The notes under the pieces: model-generated
Seen by the model: only the letters and a program-made list of their open reading frames with translations
Databases searched by the model: none
Told to the model about the DNA's origin: nothing
DNA from: Bacteroidales bacterium
GTDB taxonomy: Bacteria > Bacteroidota > Bacteroidia > Bacteroidales > F082
Assembly: GCA_024710405.1 (NCBI GenBank)
Contig: JANJUV010000012.1
Coordinates: 30,437-94,436 of the forward strand
Length of the DNA stretch: 64,000 nt
Direction: 5' to 3'
Shown: in pieces, positions 35,641 through 45,059 of the stretch
How the letters are laid out: each line of letters begins with the position of its first letter
Position numbering within the stretch: the first letter of the stretch is position 1
Program-made: the position numbers and the translations under genes

Positions 35641-36753
35641 ATGACAAGGATACTTTACATACTACAGAAAGAGTTTATTCAGGTACTCCGCGACAAATCG
35701 ATGTTGCCAATGATCCTGTTTATTCCTGTTTTGCAGTTGCTTATACTGTCCTATACAGCCACATTTGAAATCCGAAACATACGCCTTGTTGTGTGTGATC
35801 TTGATCACAGTTCAGAGTCACGAGAGCTGGCCGGTAAATTCAAAGGTTCATCCTTCTACAACATTGTAAATTATGTTCAGAGTTACGACGAAGGTGCCGA
35901 ATGGCTCAAAAAGGGTACGGCCGAACAACTGCTGGTCATAGAACCGGGCTTTGCAAAGAATATTATCCATACGGGCGATGCCTCGGTATTGCTTACTACG
36001 GACGCAATCAACGGAAGTGCTGCCAGTTTGATGAATGCTTACGGCACATCAATCATAAACCAGTTTGGTCGTGAGATGGCAGTAACTGCCACAGGAAGCG
36101 CGCAGCTTCGCGAGGCACTCAGAATCGAACCCCAATTCTGGTATAACCCCGAACTTGACTATAAAACCTATATGGTACCGGGAATTCTGGTGCTGCTCGT
36201 TACCATTATCGGTATGTTTCTTTCGGCCATGAACGTTGTGCGTGAGAAAGAAACAGGAACTATCGAACAGATCAACGTTACACCCATTCGTAAATATCAG
36301 TTCATGACCGGGAAACTCCTCCCCTTCTGGATCATCGCACTGTTCGAACTGGCCTTCGGCTTGCTCATCGCACGTGTTGTGTTTGGCATAGCTGTTGCCG
36401 GAAGCATCCCCTTGCTTTTTGCCGTTGCCTCTGTTTATCTGCTGGTGGTTCTTGGCTTCGGGCTTCTGGTATCTACCATCACCGACACCATGCAGCAGGC
36501 CATGTTCATTTCATGGTTTTTTATGGTGATTTTTATTCTGATGAGCGGGCTGTTTACTCCGGTAGAAAGCATGCCCGACTGGGCACAATGGGTCAACAAA
36601 GCCAATCCTCTGGCTTATTTCATAAAGATAAACCGCATGATCATGCTCAAAGGTTCGGGTTTCAGCGATTTCTCGGGTTTATTCTTCGGGCTGGTCTTCT
36701 ATGCGATACTTACACTTTCGTTGGCGGTATGGAGGTATCGTAAGACGACGTAA
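35641..36753 (+). CDS. ABC-2 type permease (second)
   Basis: A 370-residue membrane protein with the same layout as the first permease and the signature VREKETGTIEQINVTPIRK. The ATG at 35641 follows the previous stop by one base; a TTG at 35632 in the longer frame would overlap the previous gene and is less likely. The last 88 codons are repeated almost exactly at 39006-39271, 2.5 kb away, where they form a headless fragment. The 3' end may therefore have been replaced or copied. Confidence 0.9.
   Translation: MTRILYILQKEFIQVLRDKSMLPMILFIPVLQLLILSYTATFEIRNIRLVVCDLDHSSESRELAGKFKGSSFYNIVNYVQSYDEGAEWLKKGTAEQLLVIEPGFAKNIIHTGDASVLLTTDAINGSAASLMNAYGTSIINQFGREMAVTATGSAQLREALRIEPQFWYNPELDYKTYMVPGILVLLVTIIGMFLSAMNVVREKETGTIEQINVTPIRKYQFMTGKLLPFWIIALFELAFGLLIARVVFGIAVAGSIPLLFAVASVYLLVVLGFGLLVSTITDTMQQAMFISWFFMVIFILMSGLFTPVESMPDWAQWVNKANPLAYFIKINRMIMLKGSGFSDFSGLFFGLVFYAILTLSLAVWRYRKTT
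36489..36753 (+). repeat. direct repeat copy 1 (3' end of the permease gene)
   Basis: About 265 bases matching 39006-39271 in the same orientation. The middle (about 36556-36708) is nearly identical with one mismatch, while both ends have several differences, a pattern that suits gene conversion or a recent exchange. The reading frame is kept in both copies. Confidence 0.85.
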
Positions 36754-36839
36754 TTATGCCTTTTGCCAATGATAAAGACTTAAGCGGCTTTGAAGAGCGG
36801 GTGAATCTCTTAGATTCTAAACAAAACCAATTACTGAAA

Positions 36840-38066
36840 TCAATCCTTTATGCAACGAACTGAGGCCCCGTATGCCCGGCTACTGCTTGTTACAACAGCG
36901 CCAGCACTGAATGTCAGGCGTTGCGATCCTGTGCCATCTACGGTACTTGCCCAATAATGACCTTCTACGCCCACACCGCTAAGTGAACCACTGCTGTTAG
37001 TGCGTCGGCCTGCAACGGGCAACTTAAGTGGAGAGGCAAAAGCACCGGCAGCATTATTGCTGCTCCAACTTGCTCGTTCTGCATCCCATTCTGCTGCAGT
37101 GGGTAAACGGTAACCACTTGGGCAGGGGTTATTGGTTCCGTTTACACCCTGCCATAAGTTTACGTTTTGTGGGCTACGCCAATCGAAAGGACTCGTACCA
37201 TTTATTATAAAATCGCCATGCCCTGGTGTATCACTATTGCTTAAGGTTGCAGTTGTAGCTGAAGATCTGCTTTCATGTCCATCGCCAGCCCGCCCCCATT
37301 GGTATAGATCGCCATAAGAATCGCTATCGGCACTGCTTGTTGCTACCTGAGAAGCACCAAGATTACGATCCTTCCAGACTCTTCCGGTAACAGGGTTTGT
37401 AATGTCTGGTGTTCCGCCGACCCAGGTAGGAATGCCTCCTGTAAAGGTTAAGATATTTCCTTCATAACCTGCTGCTACGATTACCCATGCCGTGCCATTC
37501 CAGTATTGCATTTCGCCCACTTGCGTACCAGTAGGTACGCTGGGGTCGGTTTCAGAATAACTGTCTAGTTTATTGTTCCAATAAGTAGTGTCACTTCCTG
37601 TGATCCCGCTTGCCACAGATGCAACAAAAACAGGATCGGTTTCTGTTATTGTACCGGTTACCGCCTCAGCTGTTTTGGCATGTAGCGCATAAGGAACACT
37701 CAATAATTGACTTGTACCGGAAATGGTGTACGCTGTTCCACCTGTCAGGTCGGTTTCAGTTTTTATGAAATAGGGCCCATTCTCCCAGTTAATAACTGAA
37801 AAGTCGCCACTTACAACCGCACCTGCACCAATCTCAATGCTTACCAAGCCGTTTGCATTTGTAGTGGGAGCTTGTGTTTCGACATAAACAGCCGTACCGC
37901 CTGCTGAGCCTTGTAAAATGCTTATTTGCATGCCTACCAACTGGTCACTGACCAATTCTTCGCTACTGCTACGAATTACTGCCTGATAGCTCATTTTTTC
38001 CGGTGATTGAGCATACACACTCGCAGTCATCAATAGTGCTGCCAAAATTGAACATAATTTATTCAT
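36840..38066 (-). CDS. exported FISUMP-domain protein
   Basis: A 408-residue protein with signal peptide (MNKLCSILAALLMTASVYAQ). Residues about 22-140 form the N-terminal domain common in Bacteroidota surface proteins (MSYQAVIRSSSEELVSDQ, then VPYALHAKTAEAV). The C-terminal half is a Fibrobacter succinogenes major-paralogous (FISUMP) domain: GRVWKDRNLGASQVA, LYQWGRAGDGHE, CPSGYRLPTAAEW, GHYWAST and the final GASVRCIKD. It is the downstream partner of the T9SS protein gene, 13 bases away. Function unknown; probably surface attached. Confidence 0.82.
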   Translation of the reverse strand: MNKLCSILAALLMTASVYAQSPEKMSYQAVIRSSSEELVSDQLVGMQISILQGSAGGTAVYVETQAPTTNANGLVSIEIGAGAVVSGDFSVINWENGPYFIKTETDLTGGTAYTISGTSQLLSVPYALHAKTAEAVTGTITETDPVFVASVASGITGSDTTYWNNKLDSYSETDPSVPTGTQVGEMQYWNGTAWVIVAAGYEGNILTFTGGIPTWVGGTPDITNPVTGRVWKDRNLGASQVATSSADSDSYGDLYQWGRAGDGHESRSSATTATLSNSDTPGHGDFIINGTSPFDWRSPQNVNLWQGVNGTNNPCPSGYRLPTAAEWDAERASWSSNNAAGAFASPLKLPVAGRRTNSSGSLSGVGVEGHYWASTVDGTGSQRLTFSAGAVVTSSSRAYGASVRCIKD

Positions 38067-38079
38067 GGTCTTTTTCTCC

Positions 38080-38598
38080 TTATTTTTTATTTATTTTAAA
38101 CGATTTTACTTCTCGCTGGGAAGCAATGTCTTGTGTAATGATTAGTAATTTCAAAATATATGTTGCCGGAACTAGGTTGCTCATATCAATTCTTGTTTGG
38201 TTGCTGGTAACTTTTTCGTTTTGCAACAGTTTTCCATTTATCTCGTAGAGTTGATAGTGTAAGTTTGAAAGTCGGGAGCTCTTCATTTCCATTATAAGAT
38301 AATCGTTAGTCGGGTTGGGATAGACCGAGACTTTATAGTTTTTGTCATAAGCTACTTCAAGGGTTGTTATTACCGAAATTTCAAATGGTTGTTGTGCGCC
38401 ATGTGTTAGGGAACCATTTATAGCTGTGTTGGTTGTATAAACAACCTGTCCGATGGAATAACTCGACGATCCTCCGCTTCCTGAAGCATTACCGCCTGTG
38501 GCGTTAATACTTTCTTGTGCCTGCAGTAGTCCTGCAAATCCAAGTCCTAACAAGAGTATGGCGCTTAATAATAATCGATTGTGTAGCATATTTGACAT
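38080..38598 (-). CDS. T9SS-exported small surface protein
   Basis: About 172 residues. A signal peptide (LLLSAILLLGLGFAGLLQAQ) is followed by a Ser/Gly-rich segment with SYSIGQVVYTT, a short linker, and a T9SS type A sorting domain (VYPNPTNDYLIMEM to VKSFKINKK). ATG 38598 and 38589 are both possible starts; the longer frame from 38643 would add a charged N-terminus before the signal peptide and is less likely. It is co-transcribed with the FISUMP gene and forms with it a two-gene secreted-protein cassette. Confidence 0.75.
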   Translation of the reverse strand: MSNMLHNRLLLSAILLLGLGFAGLLQAQESINATGGNASGSGGSSSYSIGQVVYTTNTAINGSLTHGAQQPFEISVITTLEVAYDKNYKVSVYPNPTNDYLIMEMKSSRLSNLHYQLYEINGKLLQNEKVTSNQTRIDMSNLVPATYILKLLIITQDIASQREVKSFKINKK

Positions 38599-39005
38599 CC
38601 CTTTTTTATTGTACATAAATATTTTCCATGTCTGTTTTGTCAATCATCAGGGTTCTGCCTAAAACCAATGATGAAAGAAGATAATAATTCATAGTGACAG
38701 CAAATTCTGATTACTCTTATCAGTTTTTCTCGCCCGTTTAGTTCATCATTAACAATTAGGGCATTGAGCTTATTTGCAAGTCGGAGAGGGGAAATAATTG
38801 TCATCATACTGTTTCATTTGGTTGCAATTTTTTGAAATTAACAGAAATACGATGATCATTAAACACCAAAAGTAATCTATTTAAGTAATGAAGTAAACAA
38901 ATAGTGAAATATTTTTTCATACCCACAAATCTTTTATAGGTCAGATTAATTGCTCAACTTTGTACTAATAGTGTTTCTAGCCTTTGGTATCCGCTATGTT
39001 AGAAC
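38599..39005. other. non-coding leader and junction
   Basis: No gene seen. The left part is the upstream region of the T9SS protein gene; the right part is the junction with the duplicated permease end. It is AT-rich. Confidence 0.5.
38867..38901 (-). promoter_or_regulatory. possible promoter for the T9SS/FISUMP cassette
   Basis: On the minus strand TTTG (38898-38901) and TACTTTTG (38867-38874) are 23 bases apart, slightly long for the consensus. The message would have a leader of about 260 bases. Confidence 0.4.
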
Positions 39006-39271
39006 CCATGCGGCATGCCATGTTTATTTCATGGTTTTTTATGATGATTTTTATTCTGATGAGCGGTTTGTTTACGCCTGTAGAAAGCATGCCCGACTGG
39101 GCACAATGGGTCAACAAAGCCAATCCTCTGGCATATTTCATAAAGATAAACCGCATGATCATGCTCAAAGGTTCGGGTTTCAGCGATTTCTCGGGTTTAT
39201 TCTTCGGGCTGGTCTTCTATGCGATGCTGACTCTGTCTCTGGCGGTTTTCAGATACAGGAAAACCAGCTGA
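39006..39271 (+). pseudogene. headless copy of the ABC permease 3' end
   Basis: An in-frame fragment equal to the last 88 codons of the permease at 35641-36753 (shared AMFISWFFM, FTPVESMPDWAQWVN, MIMLKGSGFSDFSG), ending RYRKTS with its own TGA. It has no start region or ribosome site belonging to the gene. It ends one base before the stop of the thioesterase gene on the other strand. It could be the original 3' end left after a 2.5-kb insertion, or a later copy. Confidence 0.85.
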
Positions 39272-40012
39272 TTAACTCATGCGGAATACGGCAACATACA
39301 CCGGTTTGTTATCTGATGTCCGGATGCCCTTTACTGTATATGGTTCCTGATTCATTGCTCCCTTCAGTTGGATCTCATCTCCGAGTTTGCATTCTGACAA
39401 GAAGGTTATGCTGATGCTTTTCACTTCTTTATGTCCGTTAACGATTTGTGGCACATGGTTCAGTGTCCAGTCAAGATAAGAACTTGTGTTGGCATGTTGG
39501 TTCATGTCAATCTCAGCATATTCAACCTTGTGATTGCCAAGCAACACTTCTTCGGAGCCAATAGGGGCTACTAGCCTGTCAACTTCTGCTGCTTTTCCCG
39601 GAAGAGTGTGTGGCAAAAACGGCAGCAGCATATCGCTCTTCATTGGTTTCCGGTCTTCGCGACCCAGTACCAGCCATTCGGAAGCGGCGGCTGCAAGCAA
39701 CTCATGATCTGTGTTTCTGAACTCGAAATCGCGTTGGGCAAAAATACCTTTCAGCCCTCTGGGCCAGGTTATCAGCCGAATGGTGTCGTCCCAACGCGGA
39801 TACCTGAACATACTGATGCATAACCTGAACATTACCCAGATACCATGATTTTGCTGCATGAAATCGTTTCCGTAGCCCAATAGTGCGGCATGTTTCCAGG
39901 ATACTTCCTGAATCCATAAGGTAAGTGCCTTCATTTTCAGTTTTCCCTCAGGGTCAACATCCTGCCATCCTACCTGAAATTCTTCAGTATATATTCGTTT
40001 ATCTTCTGACAT
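39272..40012 (-). CDS. acyl-ACP thioesterase-family protein
   Basis: A 246-residue protein with two hotdog-type halves. The first half (WQDVDPEGKLKMKALTLWIQEVSWKHA in parts) resembles the acyl-ACP thioesterase opening; the second has VEYAEIDMNQHANTSSYLDWTLN, the pattern with Asn and His of the FatA/FatB-like active site. It would release fatty acids from acyl carrier protein in the cytoplasm. No signal peptide or neighbours in fatty acid synthesis here. Confidence 0.82.
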   Translation of the reverse strand: MSEDKRIYTEEFQVGWQDVDPEGKLKMKALTLWIQEVSWKHAALLGYGNDFMQQNHGIWVMFRLCISMFRYPRWDDTIRLITWPRGLKGIFAQRDFEFRNTDHELLAAAASEWLVLGREDRKPMKSDMLLPFLPHTLPGKAAEVDRLVAPIGSEEVLLGNHKVEYAEIDMNQHANTSSYLDWTLNHVPQIVNGHKEVKSISITFLSECKLGDEIQLKGAMNQEPYTVKGIRTSDNKPVYVAVFRMS

Positions 40013-40133
40013 AAAATATCATAAATCACTTCAGAAAGCGAATTGAGTATTCTGCATACTGCTTTCCTGCCTTCATTTCAGGCGTTTTAGAGTTAAACAG
40101 GTAATAAGTTGAAATTATTCCAAAGGGAATAAA

Positions 40134-42290
40134 TCAGGCTGGCAGGGACACACAGAAAACGCTTCCCCTTTCGGTCGACAAAGGGTCGTCGTTACTCTCA
40201 ACATGGATTGTACCACCAAGCAAATCCACATACTCTTTAACCAGTATGAGTCCAAGCCCTGTTCCCAGTTCCTGTTCTGTTCCCACACGGTTTATGTCTG
40301 AGTCGAGCCGGAACAGACTGGAAATCTGATCGGCAGGTATTCCGATGCCGTTGTCGCGGACACAGATTGTTAACATTTGCTGTTCCTTGCTGCAATGTAG
40401 CGAAATGGTACCTCCGGCCGGGGTAAACTTAATTGAGTTGTTTACTAAGTTAATCAGTATATTGGATAGCAGTTGACGATCGGTTTCAACCTGGCAATCG
40501 TTAAAACCAGGCGATATCAGGCTGTGGTTTTTTGCATGTGCTCTGGCCTGCACAAATTCAAAAACCTCGGTCACCACATCTGAAAGCCGAAAAACCTCTT
40601 TCTGTGCTTTGATTCGTCCTTGCTGCGAGCGCGACCAGTCAAGCAGATTAACCAACAGGTTATAGGTGTTTTCACTGCTTTTGCTTATTGCTTTGAGCAT
40701 TTTGAGCTTCTCTTCTTCCGAAATCATATGATAATCATCGATAATGGCATTGAGCAGAGGCAGCAAGGAGTTGAACGGTCCGCGCAGGTCGTGGGAGATG
40801 ATGCTGAAAAACTTGTCTTTGGTCGAGATCAAATCGGTCAGCTGCTTGTTTTTTGCCTCGATCTCTGCCTGATGCTGTATGATTTCCCTATTCTTCTTCA
40901 GCACCTTCCGTTTCGAGTTGTATTGCGTGAATAAAAACAAACCAAAAAACACAAAAGCAACCAAAGTGATCCAGTTGAGCCTTTTCTGGTTCCTGATGAC
41001 TTCGCTCTTCAATTCATTTTGTTCACGCAGGTATTGGTTTTCGGCCTCTTTCTTTTCAGTTTCATAGATGAAATCAAGTTCTGACAAACGTTTTATATGT
41101 TCAGAACTTAAAATACTGTCGTTGATCTGCGAGGCTTTTTGATAATGTTTCAGCGATAAAAGATAATTTCCTAGTGCACTGTCAATTTTTGACAACATCT
41201 TCAGGTTTAAATCCCTCATTTTAAGCGATTGAACCTCAACTGCCTTTTCCATCGACTTTCCTGTGTAGTAACGTGCCGAATCCATATTGCCAGTTGCAAA
41301 GAAATAATTGGCCAGCGAAAAATACTGTCGTGAATGAATCAAAGGCTTTTTGTTTTCTGAGAACCTTTCCATCGATTTTCTGTGATATTTATAAGCCAAA
41401 TCCGGCATATTGAGCTGCAGATAGGCCTCCCCCATATTGTTATGCAGGCTGATATAATTGTCAATGCTCCGCTCCGTAAGGTGCTCAAGTCCTCTTTCGC
41501 AATAATAAATGGTGCTGTCAGGATTCCCAAATCCATCCAGATATACAACCGAAATGTTGTTATTCGTCTGGGCAAGCACATCTACTTGCTGGGATGCGAG
41601 ATCCATCTCCAGCGCCCTGCGGTACACAACAAGTGCTTTATCATAGCGGTTCATCAGTGTGTACAGGTTTCCTATAGCATTCAGGGAATGAACCAGCCGA
41701 AAAGTGTCTTTATCCTTCTCCTGATAATCCAGTGCTTTTAAATAGTACCCCAAAGAAACCTCGTACATATCGAGTCGCTTGTATAAAACGCCCAGATCGT
41801 AATAATTCTTGGTAATACCGCGCATGTTTTCCAGTTGCTGGTCGATGGACAATGATATTTCCAGATATTTTCTGCTTGAATCGTATTCGCCATACATGCT
41901 GTACAAGGTGCCGATATTGTTTGCCGACCTTGATTTAAAGGGTTTTACATCATCCAGGTCGGGCATTTCCATAACCTTACGATAGAAGTGGATTGCACTG
42001 TCATATTTTGCGCTGTACCAAAAGATGAGTGCTTCCACAGTATGAAACTCGGCCACATATTTCAGTTCATGTTCCGAAAACAGTTTTGCTGCTTCGTGCA
42101 ATACCAATTTGGCCGAATCAGAATTCTTCATGGCCAGGGTTTCAGACAACCTGAACATTTTGACGATGGGATCAGTTTCAGTTTCTTCGGATGTTGCCGC
42201 ATTACCCTCTTTTGATGCTACATCAGAATCGTTATACCCGCAAGCGGAAAGCAGCAGGATAACAGCTAAATAACAGTATAGTCTTTGCAT
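40134..42290 (-). CDS. TPR-repeat sensor histidine kinase
   Basis: A 718-residue membrane kinase. The N-terminus is a lipoprotein-like signal (LLLSACGYND, Cys17). Residues about 50-400 are tetratricopeptide repeats (for example AKLFSEHELKY, NIGTLYSMYGEYDSS, YYLKALDYQEK), exposed in the periplasm. A single membrane helix (about 455-475, WITLVAFVFFGLFLF) leads to a coiled coil and a HisKA domain (FFSIISHDLRGPFNSL, with the phospho-His) and HATPase (NILINLVNNSIKF, DNGIGIPADQ, GTGLGLILV). No receiver or partner regulator adjoins. Ligand unknown. Confidence 0.9.
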   Translation of the reverse strand: MQRLYCYLAVILLLSACGYNDSDVASKEGNAATSEETETDPIVKMFRLSETLAMKNSDSAKLVLHEAAKLFSEHELKYVAEFHTVEALIFWYSAKYDSAIHFYRKVMEMPDLDDVKPFKSRSANNIGTLYSMYGEYDSSRKYLEISLSIDQQLENMRGITKNYYDLGVLYKRLDMYEVSLGYYLKALDYQEKDKDTFRLVHSLNAIGNLYTLMNRYDKALVVYRRALEMDLASQQVDVLAQTNNNISVVYLDGFGNPDSTIYYCERGLEHLTERSIDNYISLHNNMGEAYLQLNMPDLAYKYHRKSMERFSENKKPLIHSRQYFSLANYFFATGNMDSARYYTGKSMEKAVEVQSLKMRDLNLKMLSKIDSALGNYLLSLKHYQKASQINDSILSSEHIKRLSELDFIYETEKKEAENQYLREQNELKSEVIRNQKRLNWITLVAFVFFGLFLFTQYNSKRKVLKKNREIIQHQAEIEAKNKQLTDLISTKDKFFSIISHDLRGPFNSLLPLLNAIIDDYHMISEEEKLKMLKAISKSSENTYNLLVNLLDWSRSQQGRIKAQKEVFRLSDVVTEVFEFVQARAHAKNHSLISPGFNDCQVETDRQLLSNILINLVNNSIKFTPAGGTISLHCSKEQQMLTICVRDNGIGIPADQISSLFRLDSDINRVGTEQELGTGLGLILVKEYVDLLGGTIHVESNDDPLSTERGSVFCVSLPA

Positions 42291-42383
42291 ACATTTATTA
42301 TTTCCCGCGTATCACCATACAGGTATGAGCAGCTGATGATTACCGGGTATTGCTCAATGCTTTAGTAATTACGCACATATGAG

Positions 42384-44027
42384 CTACATACCGAATACTT
42401 CATCACACACCTCGGCCGGTAATTCAAAACCTACATACTCGTAATTTGCTTCAGTCACCGTAAACGGTTCATAATAATAGTTTCCGTCGTAGTAGGCAAA
42501 AAAGTAATACGTTTCGCCCAGCTCAACACCGCAAATTTCGGCAAAACCGTTTACCATTTCAGCATAACGCCAGTTATTAATGTCACCCGATTTGTGGTAC
42601 CAGACACCAAAATTCGGCCGGATGATAAAATCAGGGTCACTTGGGCAATACACTTCGACTTCTGCAGTAACAGTAGTACCATAAGGTATTGCAGTAAGAT
42701 AAACAGTAACCGTAATGTCCTCACACAAATCTTCAATGTAAGTGGGCTGATATTGGGCATCAACTGATATGGTCGGGTTCAGGTTGTCGAGCCATTCGAT
42801 GTACACTGGCATATTTGCAGGGGCAAAGAAAGTATGTACCGGTTCGCCCTGACACACCCACATTTCAACCCAGGCAATAAATGCATTGTCCGATTGTCGC
42901 CTCATGATTCCCTGAAGCGGGAAACAATCACAAATTTCCCCTTGAACAACAAACTCGAAATCAACTCCGTAATAGCAAAACTCTGTCCAGAACCAGTCGA
43001 AATTAAAGTAGGAAAGATGGCTAATTTCGGCAGAAAGTTCGAAGACACCTGCGTTGTTTGTTACCGTGTAATTTCCTTCTTCCGTCCAACTTCCGGTGTT
43101 TTCGTCATAACTCCAGAAGGGCACTTCATCGCCGGCAGCTACATTGCGTTGTGCGAAGGGATTATAAGTTTCGGGGCTGACTTCGGCAAGTAGTCCGAGC
43201 GTACCTCCTTCAAAGGTTTTTGCCTGACGGTCGTTGGCATCTTTTATTTCGATGGCAACAAAACCGGCAGAAAAGAACATACCATCGGTGCTGTTACCAT
43301 CGAGTGTGGTGGCATTGGTCATCAATCCGCCCGGAAAAGCAGCAAGAGCTTCCTCAACGGCGTTGTCGAAATGCACCAGAAGCACATCCAGATTGCCTTG
43401 AAGAAGGGTTCCATCGGCATCCTTCATCAACACACCTGCAGGGATGGTAAGTTCGGCTTTGCCTCCGGGAGTAACGATCAGCAGTGGTTCTTCGAGCTGA
43501 CCACCCACAAGAGTACCAACGTTCTCCTCACGCACCACAGTAACCCCTTCCGGTGGGTTATCGAGGGCTACCATATTGATGCGCACAAAGTTCTTGCCTG
43601 TTGCAGAGATAGAAACATGCTGGCTTGTTGAAAGGTACCCGTCGGCATGAGCCACAATGTTGAAGCAAACACGCCTCATTTGCGATGGTGTATATTCTGA
43701 TGCAGGATTAAGTCCCAGTCCGAGCATACCTTTCTGCGTTGTATATTGCTGGTTTTCGGGTTGAAGACCGGTGGCATCCACTACACCATCCTTGTCAGCA
43801 CCCGTGATTCTGATGCTAACATTACCATCACCGTCCTGACCAATCAGGTTGCCTGTTTTTGCGTCAAAAACCCTTACCTCTATACTTGTTTCGATGAGGC
43901 TGAAATCGACGATAAGCTTTGTGCCTTCGGTGATATCACTGAATTTTTTGCACGACATGCCGGCAAATACAATACCGACAAGCAATACGGCTATTACTGA
44001 ATAAATCGAAAACAATCGTTTTTTCAT
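42384..44027 (-). CDS. large lipoprotein of unknown function
   Basis: A 547-residue protein with a lipobox (VFAGMSCKKFSD, Cys26). The N-terminal third looks like beta-sandwich repeats (FSLIETSIEVRVFDAKTGNLIG, then a second segment with GRAxLTIPAGVLMKDADG-like content), consistent with carboxypeptidase-regulatory-like folds, and the C-terminal third is rich in Tyr, Cys and aromatic residues. No enzyme motif found. It is followed in the same direction by the barrel protein gene upstream (44039), 11 bases away, so they form a unit that may be an outer-membrane complex. Confidence 0.6.
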   Translation of the reverse strand: MKKRLFSIYSVIAVLLVGIVFAGMSCKKFSDITEGTKLIVDFSLIETSIEVRVFDAKTGNLIGQDGDGNVSIRITGADKDGVVDATGLQPENQQYTTQKGMLGLGLNPASEYTPSQMRRVCFNIVAHADGYLSTSQHVSISATGKNFVRINMVALDNPPEGVTVVREENVGTLVGGQLEEPLLIVTPGGKAELTIPAGVLMKDADGTLLQGNLDVLLVHFDNAVEEALAAFPGGLMTNATTLDGNSTDGMFFSAGFVAIEIKDANDRQAKTFEGGTLGLLAEVSPETYNPFAQRNVAAGDEVPFWSYDENTGSWTEEGNYTVTNNAGVFELSAEISHLSYFNFDWFWTEFCYYGVDFEFVVQGEICDCFPLQGIMRRQSDNAFIAWVEMWVCQGEPVHTFFAPANMPVYIEWLDNLNPTISVDAQYQPTYIEDLCEDITVTVYLTAIPYGTTVTAEVEVYCPSDPDFIIRPNFGVWYHKSGDINNWRYAEMVNGFAEICGVELGETYYFFAYYDGNYYYEPFTVTEANYEYVGFELPAEVCDEVFGM

Positions 44028-44038
44028 GATACGTAGTT

Positions 44039-44740
44039 TTAAAAGATTCTGAAAGTTAGTTGTGCACTAAGCATAGGATAGAATTTGACATCTGCCACGT
44101 TATCCTCAAGGATTTGTCTTTGTTGCTCACTGGCAGTGGGGCTTATCATTCCGGTTCCGATCAGATTTACTTTTGGGCTGCCCTGATAAACAACACCGCC
44201 TTCAATTGCGAATCCAACAACTCCATCTTTTGTAATGTTTCGTCCAAGCCCGAAGCCTAGATAGGGCGAAACCGGCATATCAGCTTTGATGTCGTAGGTG
44301 AGCGAACCGACCTTTTCGGGATCAACAGTGATGGCACCTATAGTGAAGGTTCGGGTGGATACCCCAGTAAGGGTCAGGGAGTTCATGCTGTGCAGCACAC
44401 CTGCACTCAGATAGGCGTTCTTGTGGAACTGCCAGTCGGCTATCAACGAAACCGATCCCAGCAGGATTTTGTTGTCACCGTCGAGTGCAAATCCTTCATC
44501 CTGATAGGCAAAAGCAAGGCGCATATAGGTTGCACCCAATCTTAGGTTGATTCTGGGTGATACGGCAGCGACAATCTCTCCTCCAAATCCAAAGGAACTG
44601 CTTTTGAGGCCAATGGCCATGCCAAAGCTACTTTCTTTTGTTGGCGTTGAAGTTTCACTGCTAAACTCCTGGGCATGCATCTGCAAACCGCAGAACAGCA
44701 TCATAACACCCGCAATAAAAACAGGGTAAATTTGTTTCAT
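44039..44740 (-). CDS. outer-membrane barrel protein
   Basis: A 233-residue exported protein. Start chosen at 44740 because it gives a signal peptide (MKQIYPVFIAGVMMLFCGLQ, then MHAQE); the longer frame from 44800 runs into the promoter. The body is a series of amphipathic strands ending in an aromatic residue (LSAQLTFRIF at the C-terminus), typical of outer-membrane barrels. It is the first gene of the pair with the lipoprotein. Confidence 0.68.
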   Translation of the reverse strand: MKQIYPVFIAGVMMLFCGLQMHAQEFSSETSTPTKESSFGMAIGLKSSSFGFGGEIVAAVSPRINLRLGATYMRLAFAYQDEGFALDGDNKILLGSVSLIADWQFHKNAYLSAGVLHSMNSLTLTGVSTRTFTIGAITVDPEKVGSLTYDIKADMPVSPYLGFGLGRNITKDGVVGFAIEGGVVYQGSPKVNLIGTGMISPTASEQQRQILEDNVADVKFYPMLSAQLTFRIF

Positions 44741-45059
44741 TGGGCAATTGGGTTGGTGGTTAACAAGAACAAAGCTACTGAAATTTAAACCATATGTCAA
44801 TTAAAGAAATGGATAAAAAATTGTTAGCCCTGCCTTTAAGCCATCAGACTATAGTCTCTAAAACCTTTTTTCAGAAACAAATCAAATGAATTGTTTATGA
44901 TTATAAGACGTAATGCTATGTTTATGAAGCGTTTATATTCCCATAAGCAAAGAATGTTTGCTCACCGCTTCATAACTTTATAACCGGAAGAATGAAATTG
45001 CTGTACACATTTCTGTTCATTTTTTGTTATTTTTACTTTTCAATACAACATACGATCAG
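44741..45059. other. divergent intergenic region
   Basis: No gene seen. It holds the promoter of the barrel protein on the minus strand and an AT-rich leader before the transglycosylase gene on the plus strand. Confidence 0.6.
44770..44800 (-). promoter_or_regulatory. promoter of the barrel/lipoprotein pair
   Basis: On the minus strand TTG (44798-44800) and TAGCTTTG (44770-44777) are 20 bases apart, a good Bacteroidota -33/-7 pair, 29 bases before the chosen start. Confidence 0.6.
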
